Below are positions 35,001 through 43,763 of a stretch of 64,000 nt of DNA, piece after piece (within the stretch, counting starts at the first letter, position 1; the number at the start of each line of letters is the position of its first letter). The stretch comes from Corbicula japonica (taxonomy: Eukaryota > Mollusca > Bivalvia > Venerida > Cyrenidae), in NCBI GenBank assembly GCA_038501625.1, contig JAZAYU010000005.1, positions 7,874,001 through 7,938,000 of the forward strand. Reading direction: 5' to 3'. The notes beneath the pieces are model-generated. The model made no database searches. It saw only the letters and a list, made by a program, of their open reading frames with translations, and was not told the DNA's origin. The position numbers and the translations under genes were made by a program.

Positions 35001-35468
35001 AAATTTGAGGTTCTTGAAACTGACAGAACTCCACCATAAATGTAACATTGAAACTGATTGATTTATTAATGGTGTTTTATGTATTTTCTACAGGCTAAAG
35101 ATGTGTTCAAACGAATTTTGCCTGAAGAAGAGTTTTTGCCAAAAGCTCCGAATCCAGAAGACATAATTTACGTGGATGACGCGGAGGCTCAGATTGCTGA
35201 TTCCAACAGCCAATCAGAATTTTCAGAAACTGACCAATCAGAAAACAGTTTACAAAAAGACAATGAGAATGAACAACTTGATTCTATAAAGGAGAGCAAG
35301 GAAAAGGACCAATCCAAAAGTATGTCTCAGAATGACAGTGAGGCTGGCCGATTAGAGTGTAGCTCACATGGTATAAAAGAAATTGACCAATCAGAATGTG
35401 AAAAAAGTCTGTCTAACCAATCAGGAGATGACAGTGGGGAAGCTGTTTATACTAAGGAGTCGCCTTGA
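14022..35468 (+). CDS. CHM: Rab escort protein (REP; CHM/CHML orthologue), 17 exons
   Basis: REP binds newly made Rab GTPases in the cytosol, presents them to Rab geranylgeranyltransferase and delivers the prenylated Rab to membranes. Seventeen exons join in frame with GT...AG introns (2,289 nt, 762 residues plus stop). The N-terminus [13 protein letters not shown] followed by [20 protein letters not shown] is the GDI/REP dinucleotide-fold motif. SGGWASFNL follows. The central part has [24 protein letters not shown], and [20 protein letters not shown] with [17 protein letters not shown]; late parts include [15 protein letters not shown] and [15 protein letters not shown]. It is longer than human REP1 (about 650 residues) because of an acidic insert in exon 5 (roughly residues 110-275) and a Ser/Asp/Glu-rich tail. 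The ATG is preceded by AAATA. It is probably the sole REP gene, as is usual in invertebrates (inference). Confidence 0.96.
15015..17000 (+). mobile_element. Pearl/Helentron-like element with 166-bp tandem core
   Basis: Opens CAAGAGGGCCATGATGGCCC, then ATCGCTCACCTGAGTAC. About ten tandem ~166-bp units follow (GACAAGAAG at 15081, 15247, 15413, 15578 and on), then a unique stretch, an ACGACGG-type short repeat and a 3' hairpin (16965-16998) ending CTAA. The subterminal GCTCACCTGA is inverted at the right end as TCAGGTGAGC. Each unit contains CCCTGGGG and CCCCAGGG as an 8-bp stem. Tandem core, subterminal inverted repeats and a 3' hairpin before CTRR resemble Helentron-associated 'pearl' elements of bivalves. 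It lies in CHM intron 1. Confidence 0.82.
16965..16998 (+). repeat. 3'-terminal hairpin of the tandem-core element
   Basis: AGCTCACC pairs with GGTGAGCT, and inside it GAGCAC pairs with GTGCTC around a TTC loop. The sequence ends immediately before AAAA. Confidence 0.85.
17705..17857. repeat. 35-bp tandem repeat, 5 copies
   Basis: Unit CAGCCGGCACATCAATGCCA followed by TCTGAACTGCA. The copies are almost identical, so the expansion is recent. Confidence 0.9.
17860..18005. mobile_element. Palindromic MITE nested in a GATC-family MITE
   Basis: Near-perfect 146-bp palindrome. ACTGG is present on both sides (ending 17861 and starting 18006), consistent with a short target duplication. Confidence 0.88.
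18269..18335 (+). CDS. CHM: CHM exon 2
   Basis: Encodes [20 protein letters not shown] and DR across junctions. Acceptor AATTTCAG, donor GTAATA. Confidence 0.96.
19118..19190 (+). CDS. CHM: CHM exon 3
   Basis: Encodes [20 protein letters not shown] and EQHL, the REP segment equivalent to human SYYGGNWASF. Acceptor TTTACAG, donor GTAACT. Confidence 0.95.
19933..20069 (+). CDS. CHM: CHM exon 4
   Basis: Begins [20 protein letters not shown] and ends KYYV, with no stops and phases matching both neighbours. Poorly conserved linker region. Confidence 0.85.
20593..20765. mobile_element. GATC-family MITE, shortened
   Basis: Ends TTAACCCTTTCCTCCATAG and TTGAGGAAAGGGTT. One hairpin arm is largely replaced by an AT-rich patch. 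Confidence 0.8.
20948..21482 (+). CDS. CHM: CHM exon 5 (large acidic insert)
   Basis: The longest exon, 178 codons. It is rich in Asp, Glu, Ser and Asn, and ends [20 protein letters not shown], which matches human ...RRFNIDLVSK. The acidic part is the REP-specific insert and is longer than in human REP1. Confidence 0.95.
21597..21790. mobile_element. GATC-family MITE, diverged
   Basis: GTAGATCTAGATCAGCCC, CTGATCAGGATCTACATTG and GTAGATCCTGATCTGTTGGC mark the arms. Termini are decayed. Confidence 0.65.
21941..22057 (+). CDS. CHM: CHM exon 6
   Basis: Encodes [20 protein letters not shown], then [19 protein letters not shown], matching human [24 protein letters not shown]. Confidence 0.97.
22815..22935 (+). 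CDS. CHM: CHM exon 7
   Basis: Encodes [20 protein letters not shown], then [20 protein letters not shown]; the PCSRADVF and KRMLMKFL motifs are near-identical to human REP1. Confidence 0.98.
23110..23330. repeat. GATC-family fragment followed by CAGACGGA-type element end
   Basis: GTCTAGATCTGACAGC and CAGATCTGGATCTACAC are from the GATC family. It is followed by GGACAGACAGACGGAAGTAC and CTGTGGGGGCATAAAA, the end of another mollusc-type repeat. Confidence 0.5.
23525..23640 (+). CDS. CHM: CHM exon 8
   Basis: Encodes [20 protein letters not shown], then [19 protein letters not shown], equivalent to human ...KLTPNLQYIVMHSIAMTSE. Acceptor TTTTTCCAG. Confidence 0.97.
24160..24266 (+). CDS. CHM: CHM exon 9
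   Basis: Encodes [20 protein letters not shown], then [16 protein letters not shown]; the strongest GDI/REP signature in the gene. Confidence 0.98.
25326..25573. mobile_element. GATC-family MITE, diverged
   Basis: Lies just upstream of CHM exon 10. It keeps AATCTAGATAAAAGACTAG, CTGATAAGGGTCTAC and the ATTATTTCTGGCC middle, and ends CCAGTAAAGTGTTAA. Confidence 0.6.
25599..25673 (+). CDS. CHM: CHM exon 10
   Basis: Encodes [20 protein letters not shown] and GPDN, matching human [22 protein letters not shown]. Confidence 0.98.
26186..26230 (+). CDS. CHM: CHM exon 11
   Basis: A 45-bp exon encoding [14 protein letters not shown], matching human CKAIIDQFGQRI. Acceptor CATTCCAG, donor GTAAGG. Confidence 0.93.
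26429..26671. mobile_element. GATC-family MITE
   Basis: Well preserved: TTAACTCTCTTCCATAGACA to TATGGAGGAAAGGGTTA, with both hairpin arms. Confidence 0.85.
26708..26770 (+). CDS. CHM: CHM exon 12
   Basis: Encodes [20 protein letters not shown], matching human HFLVEDSYFPENMCS. It begins about 35 bp after a MITE. Confidence 0.94.
27078..27138 (+). CDS. CHM: CHM exon 13
   Basis: Encodes [20 protein letters not shown], matching human [21 protein letters not shown]. Confidence 0.96.
27158..27382. mobile_element. GATC-family MITE
   Basis: Ends TTAAATCTGTCCTCCATAGA and ATGGAGGAAAGGGTTA. Lies 20 bp after CHM exon 13. A 123-residue minus-strand open frame across it is an artefact of the repeat. Confidence 0.82.
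27515..27765. mobile_element. GATC-family MITE, diverged
   Basis: Retains GTGTAGATCCTGACCAGCC, CATACAGATCTACACTG, GTAGATCCTGATCAGTCTGC and GATCTGGATCTACAG. Termini are decayed. Confidence 0.65.
27825..28020. repeat. Unclassified repeat-like block
   Basis: TTTCACACT and AGTGTGAAA face each other across a CpG-containing loop near 27868-27895. Related phrases (GTGCGGGTTTAATTTTTGC, CCCCAGCGAAACTAAACC) repeat in inverted form. No coding content. Confidence 0.4.
28124..28223 (+). CDS. CHM: CHM exon 14
   Basis: Encodes [20 protein letters not shown], then [13 protein letters not shown]. The donor GTATGT leaves phase 1, so exon 15 completes GTYVYHLT (human GTYLVHLT). Confidence 0.94.
28661..28900. 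mobile_element. GATC-family MITE
   Basis: Complete copy, TTAACCCTTTCTTGCATAAT to TATGGAGGAAAGGGTTAA. A partial second copy of an arm precedes it at about 28570-28650. Confidence 0.88.
29251..29400. mobile_element. GATC-family MITE, left part split by insertion
   Basis: From TTAAGCCTTTACTTGAGTAA through the first hairpin arm to CTAATAAATCAAAC. The rest resumes at 33184. Confidence 0.85.
29520..29575. repeat. (GTCC)n microsatellite
   Basis: Tetranucleotide runs of CCGT/GTCC, repeated again at about 29731-29775. Confidence 0.9.
30661..30780. repeat. 60-bp direct duplication
   Basis: Two adjacent 60-bp copies (TACTGGATTTTTAAATTACT and onward) are identical except at their ends, so this is a very recent tandem duplication. 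Confidence 0.9.
33151..33182 (+). repeat. 3'-terminal hairpin, second copy
   Basis: Outer AGCTCACC/GGTGAGCT is identical to the first copy. The inner stem is GTCAC/GTGAC around TAC, where the first copy has GAGCAC/GTGCTC. Confidence 0.85.
33184..33293. mobile_element. GATC-family MITE, right part after insertion
   Basis: Resumes with ACTGCAGATCCTAATCAG and ends GGAGGAAAGGGTTAA. Confidence 0.85.
33354..33440 (+). CDS. CHM: CHM exon 15
   Basis: Encodes [20 protein letters not shown], then AVSTLFSY. Acceptor ATTTCAG, donor GTATGT. Confidence 0.95.
33487..33651. mobile_element. GATC-family MITE, shortened
   Basis: TTAACTCTTTACTCCATGGG to GAGTCAAGGGTAAA; only part of one arm remains. Confidence 0.6.
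34272..34429 (+). CDS. CHM: CHM exon 16
   Basis: Encodes [20 protein letters not shown], then [20 protein letters not shown] and [13 protein letters not shown], matching human KPRILWALYFNMRDSSD...NVYVCSGP. Confidence 0.97.
34694..34832. mobile_element. Palindromic MITE, diverged
   Basis: Arms AAATTGAGATTGGAGACCAG and GAGACTGGTCTCCAGTCTTA are recognisable. The centre has decayed to poly-A. Confidence 0.7.
35094..35468 (+). CDS. CHM: CHM exon 17, C-terminus
   Basis: Starts [20 protein letters not shown] then PEDIIYVDD, matching human ...PPPPNPEDIILD, followed by an ~85-residue Ser/Glu/Asp/Gln-rich tail to the TGA at 35466. The tail has five [DN]QS motifs whose DNA keeps CCAATC. Confidence 0.97.
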   Translation, partial: AKDVFKRILPEEEFLPKAPNPEDIIYVDDAEAQIADSNSQSEFSETDQSENSLQKDNENEQLDSIKESKEKDQSKSMSQNDSEAGRLECSSHGIKEIDQSECEKSLSNQSGDDSGEAVYTKESP

Positions 35469-36293
35469 ATATGTTGTCATTTGTAAAAAAAAATAGTCAT
35501 ACAGTCTTGAATTTGGTAAATTATCCATTTTTGACCCCAAAATTCTGGGTCCATATTGTACATCATGTTAAAAAGTTAACCGTTTGTAAGAAAACTTTTA
35601 TTTTGAACACTATTTTCTTTAGTGCTGCAGCTGTGCTAACTGAAATGCACAAAACTTACTGACAGAACTGGAAATAATTTATGATGTTAAAAGTAGATAG
35701 TGTAATTTTATACCACCCATACCTAAATGAGGTGCTTATTATATGTAAGAACGTAAATTATTAAGCTTTTATGAATATTTCAGATATAACCATAAGTAAT
35801 TGGTTGACTTTATTGGTTGTTTGTGAGTAAATATATTTTTTTAATACATTGATCAACTGGAATAACAAAATATTTGATTATTAACATGTCCTGGTAAATA
35901 GTTATGCACAGTACTTGACTGTCATTTGTTATTGTTTATTTATGATCATTTGCATTTTCTTCAACTTTGAATGAATTTTCTCGTTTACATCTAATGATTC
36001 AGTTTATTAGTTCGACTGAATGATTTATTGTAACTGTAATGGAATTTAACACTTTAAGAAGTTTAAGGTTAAAGTAAGCAGAAATTTTTAATGACAAGAA
36101 AACTGAATTTGTCTTTTTAGCCTATTAAACTGAAATTTAAATGTATATGCTTTGAAAATATTAGTCTTTAATGTTATGAAATTGGCATTCTCTTTATTAT
36201 ACATAAAAATAAAAATACATGATGGTATATTTATTTAATAAATTTTTTGAGTGCAATATGTTTTGTTTGTATGCAATGTATGTAAATAATAAA
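35469..36293 (+). other. CHM 3' UTR (probable)
   Basis: AT-rich, repeat-poor sequence after the stop. AATAAA signals occur at 36208-36213, 36237-36242 and 36288-36293; one of these is the likely polyadenylation signal. Confidence 0.65.
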
Positions 36294-36489
36294 AATACAG
36301 AGAAAAATTGTTTTATTGTTAACTAGAATTTAGTGTTCCACTGAACATGTGTCGCCTGCTTGCAAAAGCTTGAAGAATGGGCCTATGTTTTATGACTTAT
36401 GATAAAAACATGAGATTCAAGTTGCATTGCAGTAAAACAATTATTGTTGAGGTTAAAAGTCATTTGAAAGTGGCATAGATCTAAAACTA

Positions 36490-37340
36490 AAGATGTGTCC
36501 ATAGGACACAGATACCCCTACTCTCAGTTGTCATTGTTTACTCTGGTCTTAATAGAAATGGCCCAAAACGAAAGCCCAAGTGCACAACTACACATGTTTC
36601 ATGATTGTGGCTTTTATACTTTTATACGCCCGTTTGAAAAACGGGACTTATTATGGGAACACCTGCGGCATGCGGGCGGGCAGGTTGGCGGGCTGGCGGC
36701 GTCCACATGGTTTCCGCTCTCTAAGTCAAAGAGTTTTCATCAGATCTTTATCAAACTTGGTGAATATGTTGGTGGGCATAATATCTCGACAAAGTTCTAT
36801 AACCAGCCAAATCCCACCAGGCACTCCTGAATTATGGCCCTTGAATTGTCCAAAATTACTGTTTCCGCTCTCTAAGTCAAAGAGTTTTCATCCAGTCTTA
36901 ATCAAACTTGGTGAATATGTTGGTGGGCATAATATCTCGACCAAGTTCTATAACCAGCCAAATCCCCCCAGGCACTCCTGAATTATGGCCCTTGATTGTC
37001 CAAAATTGCTGTTTCCGCTCTTTAAGTCAAAGAGTTTTCATCCGGTCTTTATCAAACTTGGTGAATATGTTGGTGGGCATAATATCTCGACCAAGTTCTA
37101 TAACCAGCCAAATCCCCCCAGGCACTCCTGAATTATGGCCCTTGAATTGTCCTAAATAAGGGTTTACGCTCTCTTAGTCAAAGAGTTTTCATCCAGTCTT
37201 TATCAAACTTGGTGAATATGTTGGTGGGCATAATATCTCGACCAAGTTCTATAACCAGCCAAATCCCCCCTGGCACTCTTGAATTATGGCCCTTGAATTG
37301 TCCAAAAACTGAATTAGCAGTATCTGCTCTCCAAGTCGAA
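36490..37340. mobile_element. Element with ~151-bp tandem core
   Basis: GATGTGTCCATAGGACACAG marks one end. A CGGG-rich leader (GCATGCGGGCGGGCAGG) follows. Units anchored by AGTCAAAGAGTTTTCAT start near 36724, 36875, 37025 and 37176, with a decayed copy at 37334. Long open frames across it repeat the same peptide (LVNMLVGIISR) and are repeat translations. Confidence 0.8.
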
Positions 37341-38700
37341 TAATTTTCATCAGATCGTTACGCAACTTTGATGATCAGCATTTTGACGGGTGTATTTTGT
37401 GTCAGTTTGGCACTCTTGTTGAGTTATGTAGACACAAGATTACATGTTAAATGGTACACAACTATACATGATGGTCAAAAAGCTGTAAAAACACTTTTAT
37501 GGCTGTTCTACTTTGGACTTACCCCCGAGACACAAGTTTCGAACGGACAAGGCAAACCTATGTGCCCCTTCTTCTTTGAAAAGTTGTCATGTTGTTAGTA
37601 ATGAGTTAATAGTACTTTCAGAGTTATAAGCAACATTAGAATCGTATTTAAGTACTTATATGAAGCATACTTGTAAAGGAAATAACTAAAAAAAAATAAC
37701 CATTCTTGTTGTCACAGATAGCTTTGTTTGTGATAAATGTTGCTTTATATAAGTCAGTTAAAATAAATGAAAATCTATGTTTTTTAATTATTTTGTGGAT
37801 GGAAAAGGCTTTGCAGTACATGTATAATAAAACAATAATTTGGTTCCTTGAAAGGGTATGTGTGGATATATCGCCTATCGCCTACAGTTTTGGCAATATG
37901 ACATCTAAATATCCTCACATACAAAATCCAAGTACTAAAAGGGACATAATTCTATCGAATGTAACCTTGACCTAAAGATTTTTTTAATCATTATGAAGCT
38001 GATGTCATGAGCAATATAATTTGAAAGTTTGATGAAGAATATTAAGAAATGGCAAGATATAGCCAACATTGAGTTTTGGTAACCGACTGACAGACCTACT
38101 GACGGACAGATAAAGCGGTCCCTTTATTTTGCCTTTTCTTCTAAAGGACAACACAAAAATGTTAGGAAAACTTTTTAAACGGCTTTGAATTTCAATGAAA
38201 ATTTGCTGCTACCCTTGATTGATGATTTGTATACTAGTGTCCAAAAGAAACGAAACTTTCAATAAAATGTTTGTTTTAGACCTGATCCATCTGTAAATTC
38301 TGTTTGTGCTTGTGAAGGATTGATGAAATTGTTTTTTTTACAAATGCATGATGCTGTTACAAGGTCTCTCTAATGAATAAGACCAATTAAAATGTTCTAT
38401 TGCAAACAACTGGTATTGTTTCTTTTGGACACAAGTATATTAAATAACATATCAATTTTTGTTTTATCTGTACAGTTCACCTTTGAAAAACTCATTCCTG
38501 TCCTCGACTTAAGAGCGCAAATTAGTCATTTAACTAAATCATTTACGTATGTACAACAACAAATCAAACTGGCTTCAATCATTTATTAAAACGAAAACAT
38601 TTTCTCATTACATTTTATTCAAAAAAGTTTTCACACTCTTTCAAAATACATGGTAACATAACAACACAGTCACAGATATCACTTCATATATATCTATTGA
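37341..38700. other. Intergenic, no gene seen
   Basis: AT-rich, with a degenerate continuation of the preceding repeat. The short open frames have no recognisable family. Confidence 0.5.
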
Positions 38701-38707
38701 CTAATAT

Positions 38708-38837
38708 GGGCCCAACATCATAAAACTAAGATTGGAGATCAGTCTCAAATCTAAAGCATCTGACTGGTCCCTATTTCAGCCAAACAGATGCTTGAGATTT
38801 TAGACTGGTCCTCAGGTTTAGTTTTATTATCTTGGGC
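38708..38837. mobile_element. Palindromic MITE, diverged
   Basis: GGGCCCAACATCATAAAACT to TTTTATTATCTTGGGC, with a shortened centre. Confidence 0.82.
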
Positions 38838-39045
38838 ACTAGAGTAGTTAAAAATTTACATTCAAAATGAAATGCGATTCAGTTAACAATTTCTCTACTA
38901 ACCTGAAAAATAGCTTCTATTAGCTTCAATAAATAACATACTGATAAAAGAAAAAGGTATATCATTAATCATATAATAGTAAATGTTAAGTAACAAGGTA
39001 ATATTTAATTTGTAACTATAACTTGTAGATGCATGCTACAATAAT

Positions 39046-39210
39046 TAACCCTTTACTCAATAGGATGACAGTTATCCCATGGGTAAACAGCGCTGATCCA
39101 GATCAGCTGGCTCACCCATACAGTCTGATTGGGATCTACACTGTTTGCCTATTGATTCATTAAGCTATTTCTGATCTGACTGATCTGGATCTTCACTGTT
39201 TACACATGCT
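39046..39210. mobile_element. GATC-family MITE, 3' truncated
   Basis: Starts TTAACCCTTTACTCAATAGG and is cut at TTTACACATGC by the next copy, which begins at 39211. Confidence 0.75.
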
Positions 39211-39452
39211 TTAACCCTTTCCTGTACAGATACACCTTTATTGCTAGGGCGAACAGTTTAGATCCAGATCAGCCGGCACATCCGTGCCGTCTGATCAGGA
39301 TCTAAACTGTTCGCTTATTGATTCATAAGGATATTTCTGACCAAAATGCGACCAGTGCAGATCCTGATCAGACGGCACGGATGTGCCGGCTGATCTGGAT
39401 CTACACTGGTCGCACACGCGTAAAAATGCGTATATATCCAGGAAAGGGTTAA
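39211..39452. mobile_element. GATC-family MITE, best-preserved copy
   Basis: Terminal repeats TTAACCCTTTCCTGTACAGA and ATATCCAGGAAAGGGTTAA. Arm 1 (GTTTAGATCCAGATCAGCCG through GATCAGGATCTAAAC) and arm 2 (GTGCAGATCCTGATCAGACG through GATCTGGATCTACAC) each fold on themselves, and are joined by TTCATAAGGATATTTCTGACC. 242 bp, no coding potential. Confidence 0.92.
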
Positions 39453-39509
39453 AACTCATATATATGGAGTTGTGTTAGAGGTGGATAATCGCTTTTTTAC
39501 TCTCCAATA

Positions 39510-39670
39510 AAATGGGGCAAATCACTGAAAAAAGTGTGTTTGAAAAAGTGACGTCAATCCTTGACATGGTTTGATAAAATTGAGCTGGCACCATTACTTA
39601 CTGAGCATGCTCAGGAAAAGAAACATTTTATTATATAATAAACCAACACTTTTCACATCTGAATTTATCA
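39510..39670. repeat. Decayed copy of the TGACGTCA-bearing MITE
   Basis: TGGGGCAAATCAC and GTGACGTCAATCCTTGAC followed by TAAAATTGAGC resemble the left half of the element at 52039. The right half is lost. Confidence 0.55.
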
Positions 39671-39828
39671 AATATTGTTCAAGATATTTATTTCAAATTA
39701 GGTACTACATTTTTTGGCTTGATTAGCTGTACAAAAATTATAAAATATTTTATCTTTGACTATCTGTTGCTATTGCATATGGTACAGTTAAGATTCTACC
39801 ATTTTGCATAAACAAGGCAAGTGTATCT

Positions 39829-40036
39829 TAACCCTTTCCTCCATAGACACACATTGCGTGGGCAAACAGTTTAGATACAGATCAGCCGGCACATCCGTGC
39901 CATCTGATCAGGCTCTAAACTGTTCACATTTTGATTCATTAGGTATTTCTGACCAAATGTGACCGGTGCAGATCCTGATCAGACGGCACTAGTTACACAT
40001 GCGTAAAAAAGGTGTATTTATGGAGGAAAGGGTTAA
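39829..40036. mobile_element. GATC-family MITE
   Basis: TTAACCCTTTCCTCCATAGA to TTATGGAGGAAAGGGTTAA; the second arm is shortened. Confidence 0.88.
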
Positions 40037-42870
40037 ATGCCAATTTTCTGTTTCAATGTATCATTCTAGAACAAAATCAATTCGTAAAAAACAATAATTT
40101 AATATAATATTATGTGTTATGGTTCAAACAAATCATGAAAAGCATGCTTGTGCAATTGTCATGTTGCAGGCTGGTCAACTGAATTTCACCTGTATCAAGT
40201 GCAAAAGCAAATAATCATCCTAGATGAAAGAGTTTATCGTATTTGTACAGCTAATGTTGCCATACAACATGATATCCAATTTGAAAAATATATCTTGAAC
40301 CATATTAACATTAGACAAAAAGTTGGAAGTCGAAATTAAACAGGTTTGTTTTTAAAATTTGATAGCTTTTATAGTAAATCACTGCATTCTGAGGCGTGAA
40401 GTTTGAGACTGGTCTCCTCAATCTTATAATCTCGGGCCCAGACTGGATGAAACTGAGATCTGTCTCTAAACTTAATGGGATTCAACTTATATCCTATGGG
40501 CAACCATACAGTCTGATCTGGATCTACTGTTCACTTTAAGATCTATAACATTATTTTTTACCAGTCAGGATCCGGATCAGACTGCACGGATGGGTCTTTT
40601 AAATCTTAATTCTATGGATATGACTTATATCCTAAATATTATAATGTTAGATCCAGATCAGCCCACACATCTACTCTGTTCACTTTAGATCCATTTAATC
40701 TAACCAAGAACTGAACAGTGTAGAATGCACCAATCAATGGAGAATAGAGTTAAGAATTACTCCCTCCACCACCCCCACCCACATCACCCCAAAAAGTTTA
40801 AAATTGTATATTTAACCATAAATTCAATAACAAAAAAATTGTAACAAATGATAAAGAAAGCATCATAGTTTGTTCCTAAGCTCTCTAATCTGTAACAAAT
40901 GCAGAAAACAAGAATAATGCCATGTTCTCTCAAACATTAGGTGAACTTTGATATTTAACAAATATTTTCCTAACATGTTAAGCTAAACAAAGATACATGT
41001 ATAAAATGTAATAATAATATAAAAACAAACTGTTTGTTCACAGATATTACAAAGATGCTTGATTAACAACCTCATTGTGATCAGGGGTCAGGCCCAGAAA
41101 AAAGGTCCCTTATACTAAAAGGGACCTTATACCACTATCATTATTTAACAAAACAAAATAACAAGATTTATGTATCACTGATTTTTAAATGTAGAAAAAT
41201 GTATTGAAACACTTCTGGATGCAATCAGCTATATGATTGCAACCAATCAGATGCTCAATATTATAGGCAGCTCCTGGTTCCACTGTGTTTAATGAGCTTT
41301 TACTGGGAACCAGTAACAGGAAATAATCTTTTTTTTCATTTCAGGCCATAAATTAGTTGTTTTACACACACATATATAATGCAAACAGCGTAAAATTACT
41401 TATGTAAATTTCTTTTTTATTTTATGAAATTATAATGGCTGCCTTACTGACATAAGTTAGAAAACATGAAAGTTTGAAGCTGTATTAATCAAGTGAATAC
41501 CATGCATTCACATAATATGTGCAGGTCTCATTCTCTTTTGAAGAAGGATCGGTATAGGAGGGGGTATGAACTTAGAAAGGTGGTATGTGATCAAAACATA
41601 CAAAATGGCAGCCGTTTCAATGAAAGTAACCGAATCAAATGGTCAAAATTGCCGAGGGAAAATTCCCCCCCCCCCACCCATCACCGCCCAAGTCTAAGAC
41701 TATGGTTTTGTGTATAAAAGTAAATGCTATCATTACATTTTGAGATTAAAAGGTCCAGTGAACATTTATACAAAATAAAACATTCACAACCTCAAAACAA
41801 AAACAATCTAAAGATCTACGTATATGTTCATAAAATAATATTGACATTTTGCAAAAACAGTATGCTGCATTACAAAAGTTTGAAAACAATTTTGTTCACA
41901 AATAAAAAAATAAAATAAAAATCATGATCTTAATAGGCCTTTTTTTATTTACTCTCATGGATTTCAAAAACTCGTCTGACATTTGTTGAGAATTTTTAAG
42001 GGTTCATAATCAGATCATCTGGAGTCATATCTTGTGTTCAATGAACTAAATTTACTTATAAAAGTGCTTTAACTTCATTTTATATATTTTCAGGGTTCAA
42101 ATAAGTATTTACTTCATCTTTAAAATGCAAAAGTAAAAATATTTATCTTTATTCTTTCACAATTTGACAATTTTTCCTAAATCCTCCTGCATTAAAATGA
42201 CCGCAAGCTCAGAATCAGGTGGGGTCAAAAGTGGAAAACTTCAAATTTGCTTGCATCAAAATATAAGAATCAGCATCAATTGAAATGTCTGACCCTGCCT
42301 GTTTAGCATCTTTGAGAATAGACATTTTCTCCCATGATTTTTTTTAATCAGATATTTTTTCCTTTTGAGATCATTTTTCCTTGTAATTTGAGTAAGTACT
42401 AATAACTGATTTTAAGTGTTTCATTTGTCAAAATGATACAGATCTGAGCAGTTTGATTTGTAAATGCCTTTACAACAATGTTTTCAGTTAACATCACAAG
42501 TTACAATGTGTATGAAGGTATATTTGATCTTAACCACAAATTACTGATACAAAACAAAACATTATGAAAAAAATAGTGGCATGATATAGTAAGAAACAAA
42601 ATCAGACCTTTTAAAATGCAGATATTTTTTTAACACTATCAGGATTAAAAAAGGAAGATAAATTATCGACAAGCTTTAGATTGTAACTTATATATAACAG
42701 AAGTTGATCATTCTTTTTTAGCTAAACCAACAAATATTTTTTATTAAAATAAATTGGGATCTGTTGTATCAGAACTTTTAAATGATTATAAAAAATAGTT
42801 TGTAAATGTTTGCTCACAGTTTGAATCATGATTAAACGAGCAGTAATTTGAATCTTAATTCTAGTTAATC
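40037..42870. other. Intergenic, AT-rich
   Basis: Holds a palindromic-MITE fragment (about 40395-40440), a strongly diverged GATC-family copy (about 40480-40750) and poly-C at about 41667. AT-rich non-coding DNA otherwise; no supported gene. Confidence 0.5.
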
Positions 42871-43012
42871 TGGCTCCAAGATTATAAAACTGAGAATGGA
42901 AACCAGGCTCTAATCTTACTCATCTGATAGGCTGAAATGAAGACTGGTCGCCATTTCAGCCGATCAGATGCTTGAGATTTGAGACTGGTTCTCATTTTTA
43001 TAATCTTCAGTA
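42871..43012. mobile_element. Palindromic MITE
   Basis: GGCTCCAAGATTATAAAACT to TTTATAATCTTCAG, with the usual GACTGGTCGCC centre. Confidence 0.82.
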
Positions 43013-43156
43013 CTGTTCAATTCAAATGCAAACATGACAGAAAATGTTGTGGTTAGGCCACACTTAATACTGCAAAACATCCAAAAGCATCAAATCTCAA
43101 CACCACCTCTAATCCTGTATCATAAAATGGATGCCAGCAAAATATAAGCCTGTGAT

Positions 43157-43377
43157 TTAACTCTTTACTTCATAGATACACCTTTATTTCATGGGTGAAC
43201 AGTGTAAATCCAGATCAGGATCTGCACTGCTCGCTTTTTTTGCTAAAAAAATAACTTAATATCTCAAAAAGAAAACAGTGCCGATTCTGATCAGACTGCA
43301 TGAATGTGCCATCTGATCTGGATCTATACTGGTCCCACATGCATTAAAATGTGTATATATGGAGAAAAAAGGGTTAA
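43157..43377. mobile_element. GATC-family MITE
   Basis: TTTAACTCTTTACTTCATAG to GGAGAAAAAAGGGTTAA, with part of arm 1 deleted. Confidence 0.8.
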
Positions 43378-43763
43378 GGATTCTCAATAATTTCTCAACA
43401 AAACTATAAATACAGATTTATGCAAGAAAAAATTAGTGCTCAGAATTTCAGTAAAGCCTGAAATTCAGGGGTCAAAATAACCCACAAGTGATAGTTCATT
43501 TGAGTAATAACTATTGTTGTACACATTAAAATCCAATATGAGCCGACTAGTATCCTGAAGGGCTAAATGCGATCTTTCAAGGTATTTCAAGGGCCGTAAC
43601 CTTATTCCATGGTTTAAATGAAATCCCTGATCAGTACTGAATAAATTTTTTACTAGACATAAATTGTACTACCAAGGGGATTTCCCAAAAAACAAATCTA
43701 TGCACAACAAACATTTACATTTAATGTTGAACAATCTAGAAAGTAATTATTGAATTTGCTTAA

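Noticed and set aside
36495..37159. Three overlapping plus-strand frames of 83-133 codons
   Set aside because: They repeat LVNMLVGIISR because they read the 151-bp tandem units in different frames; no homology to a known protein.
37368..37598. 76-codon plus-strand frame with a hydrophobic start
   Set aside because: It begins in the decayed last unit of a tandem-core element; the apparent membrane segment is a by-product of T-rich DNA.
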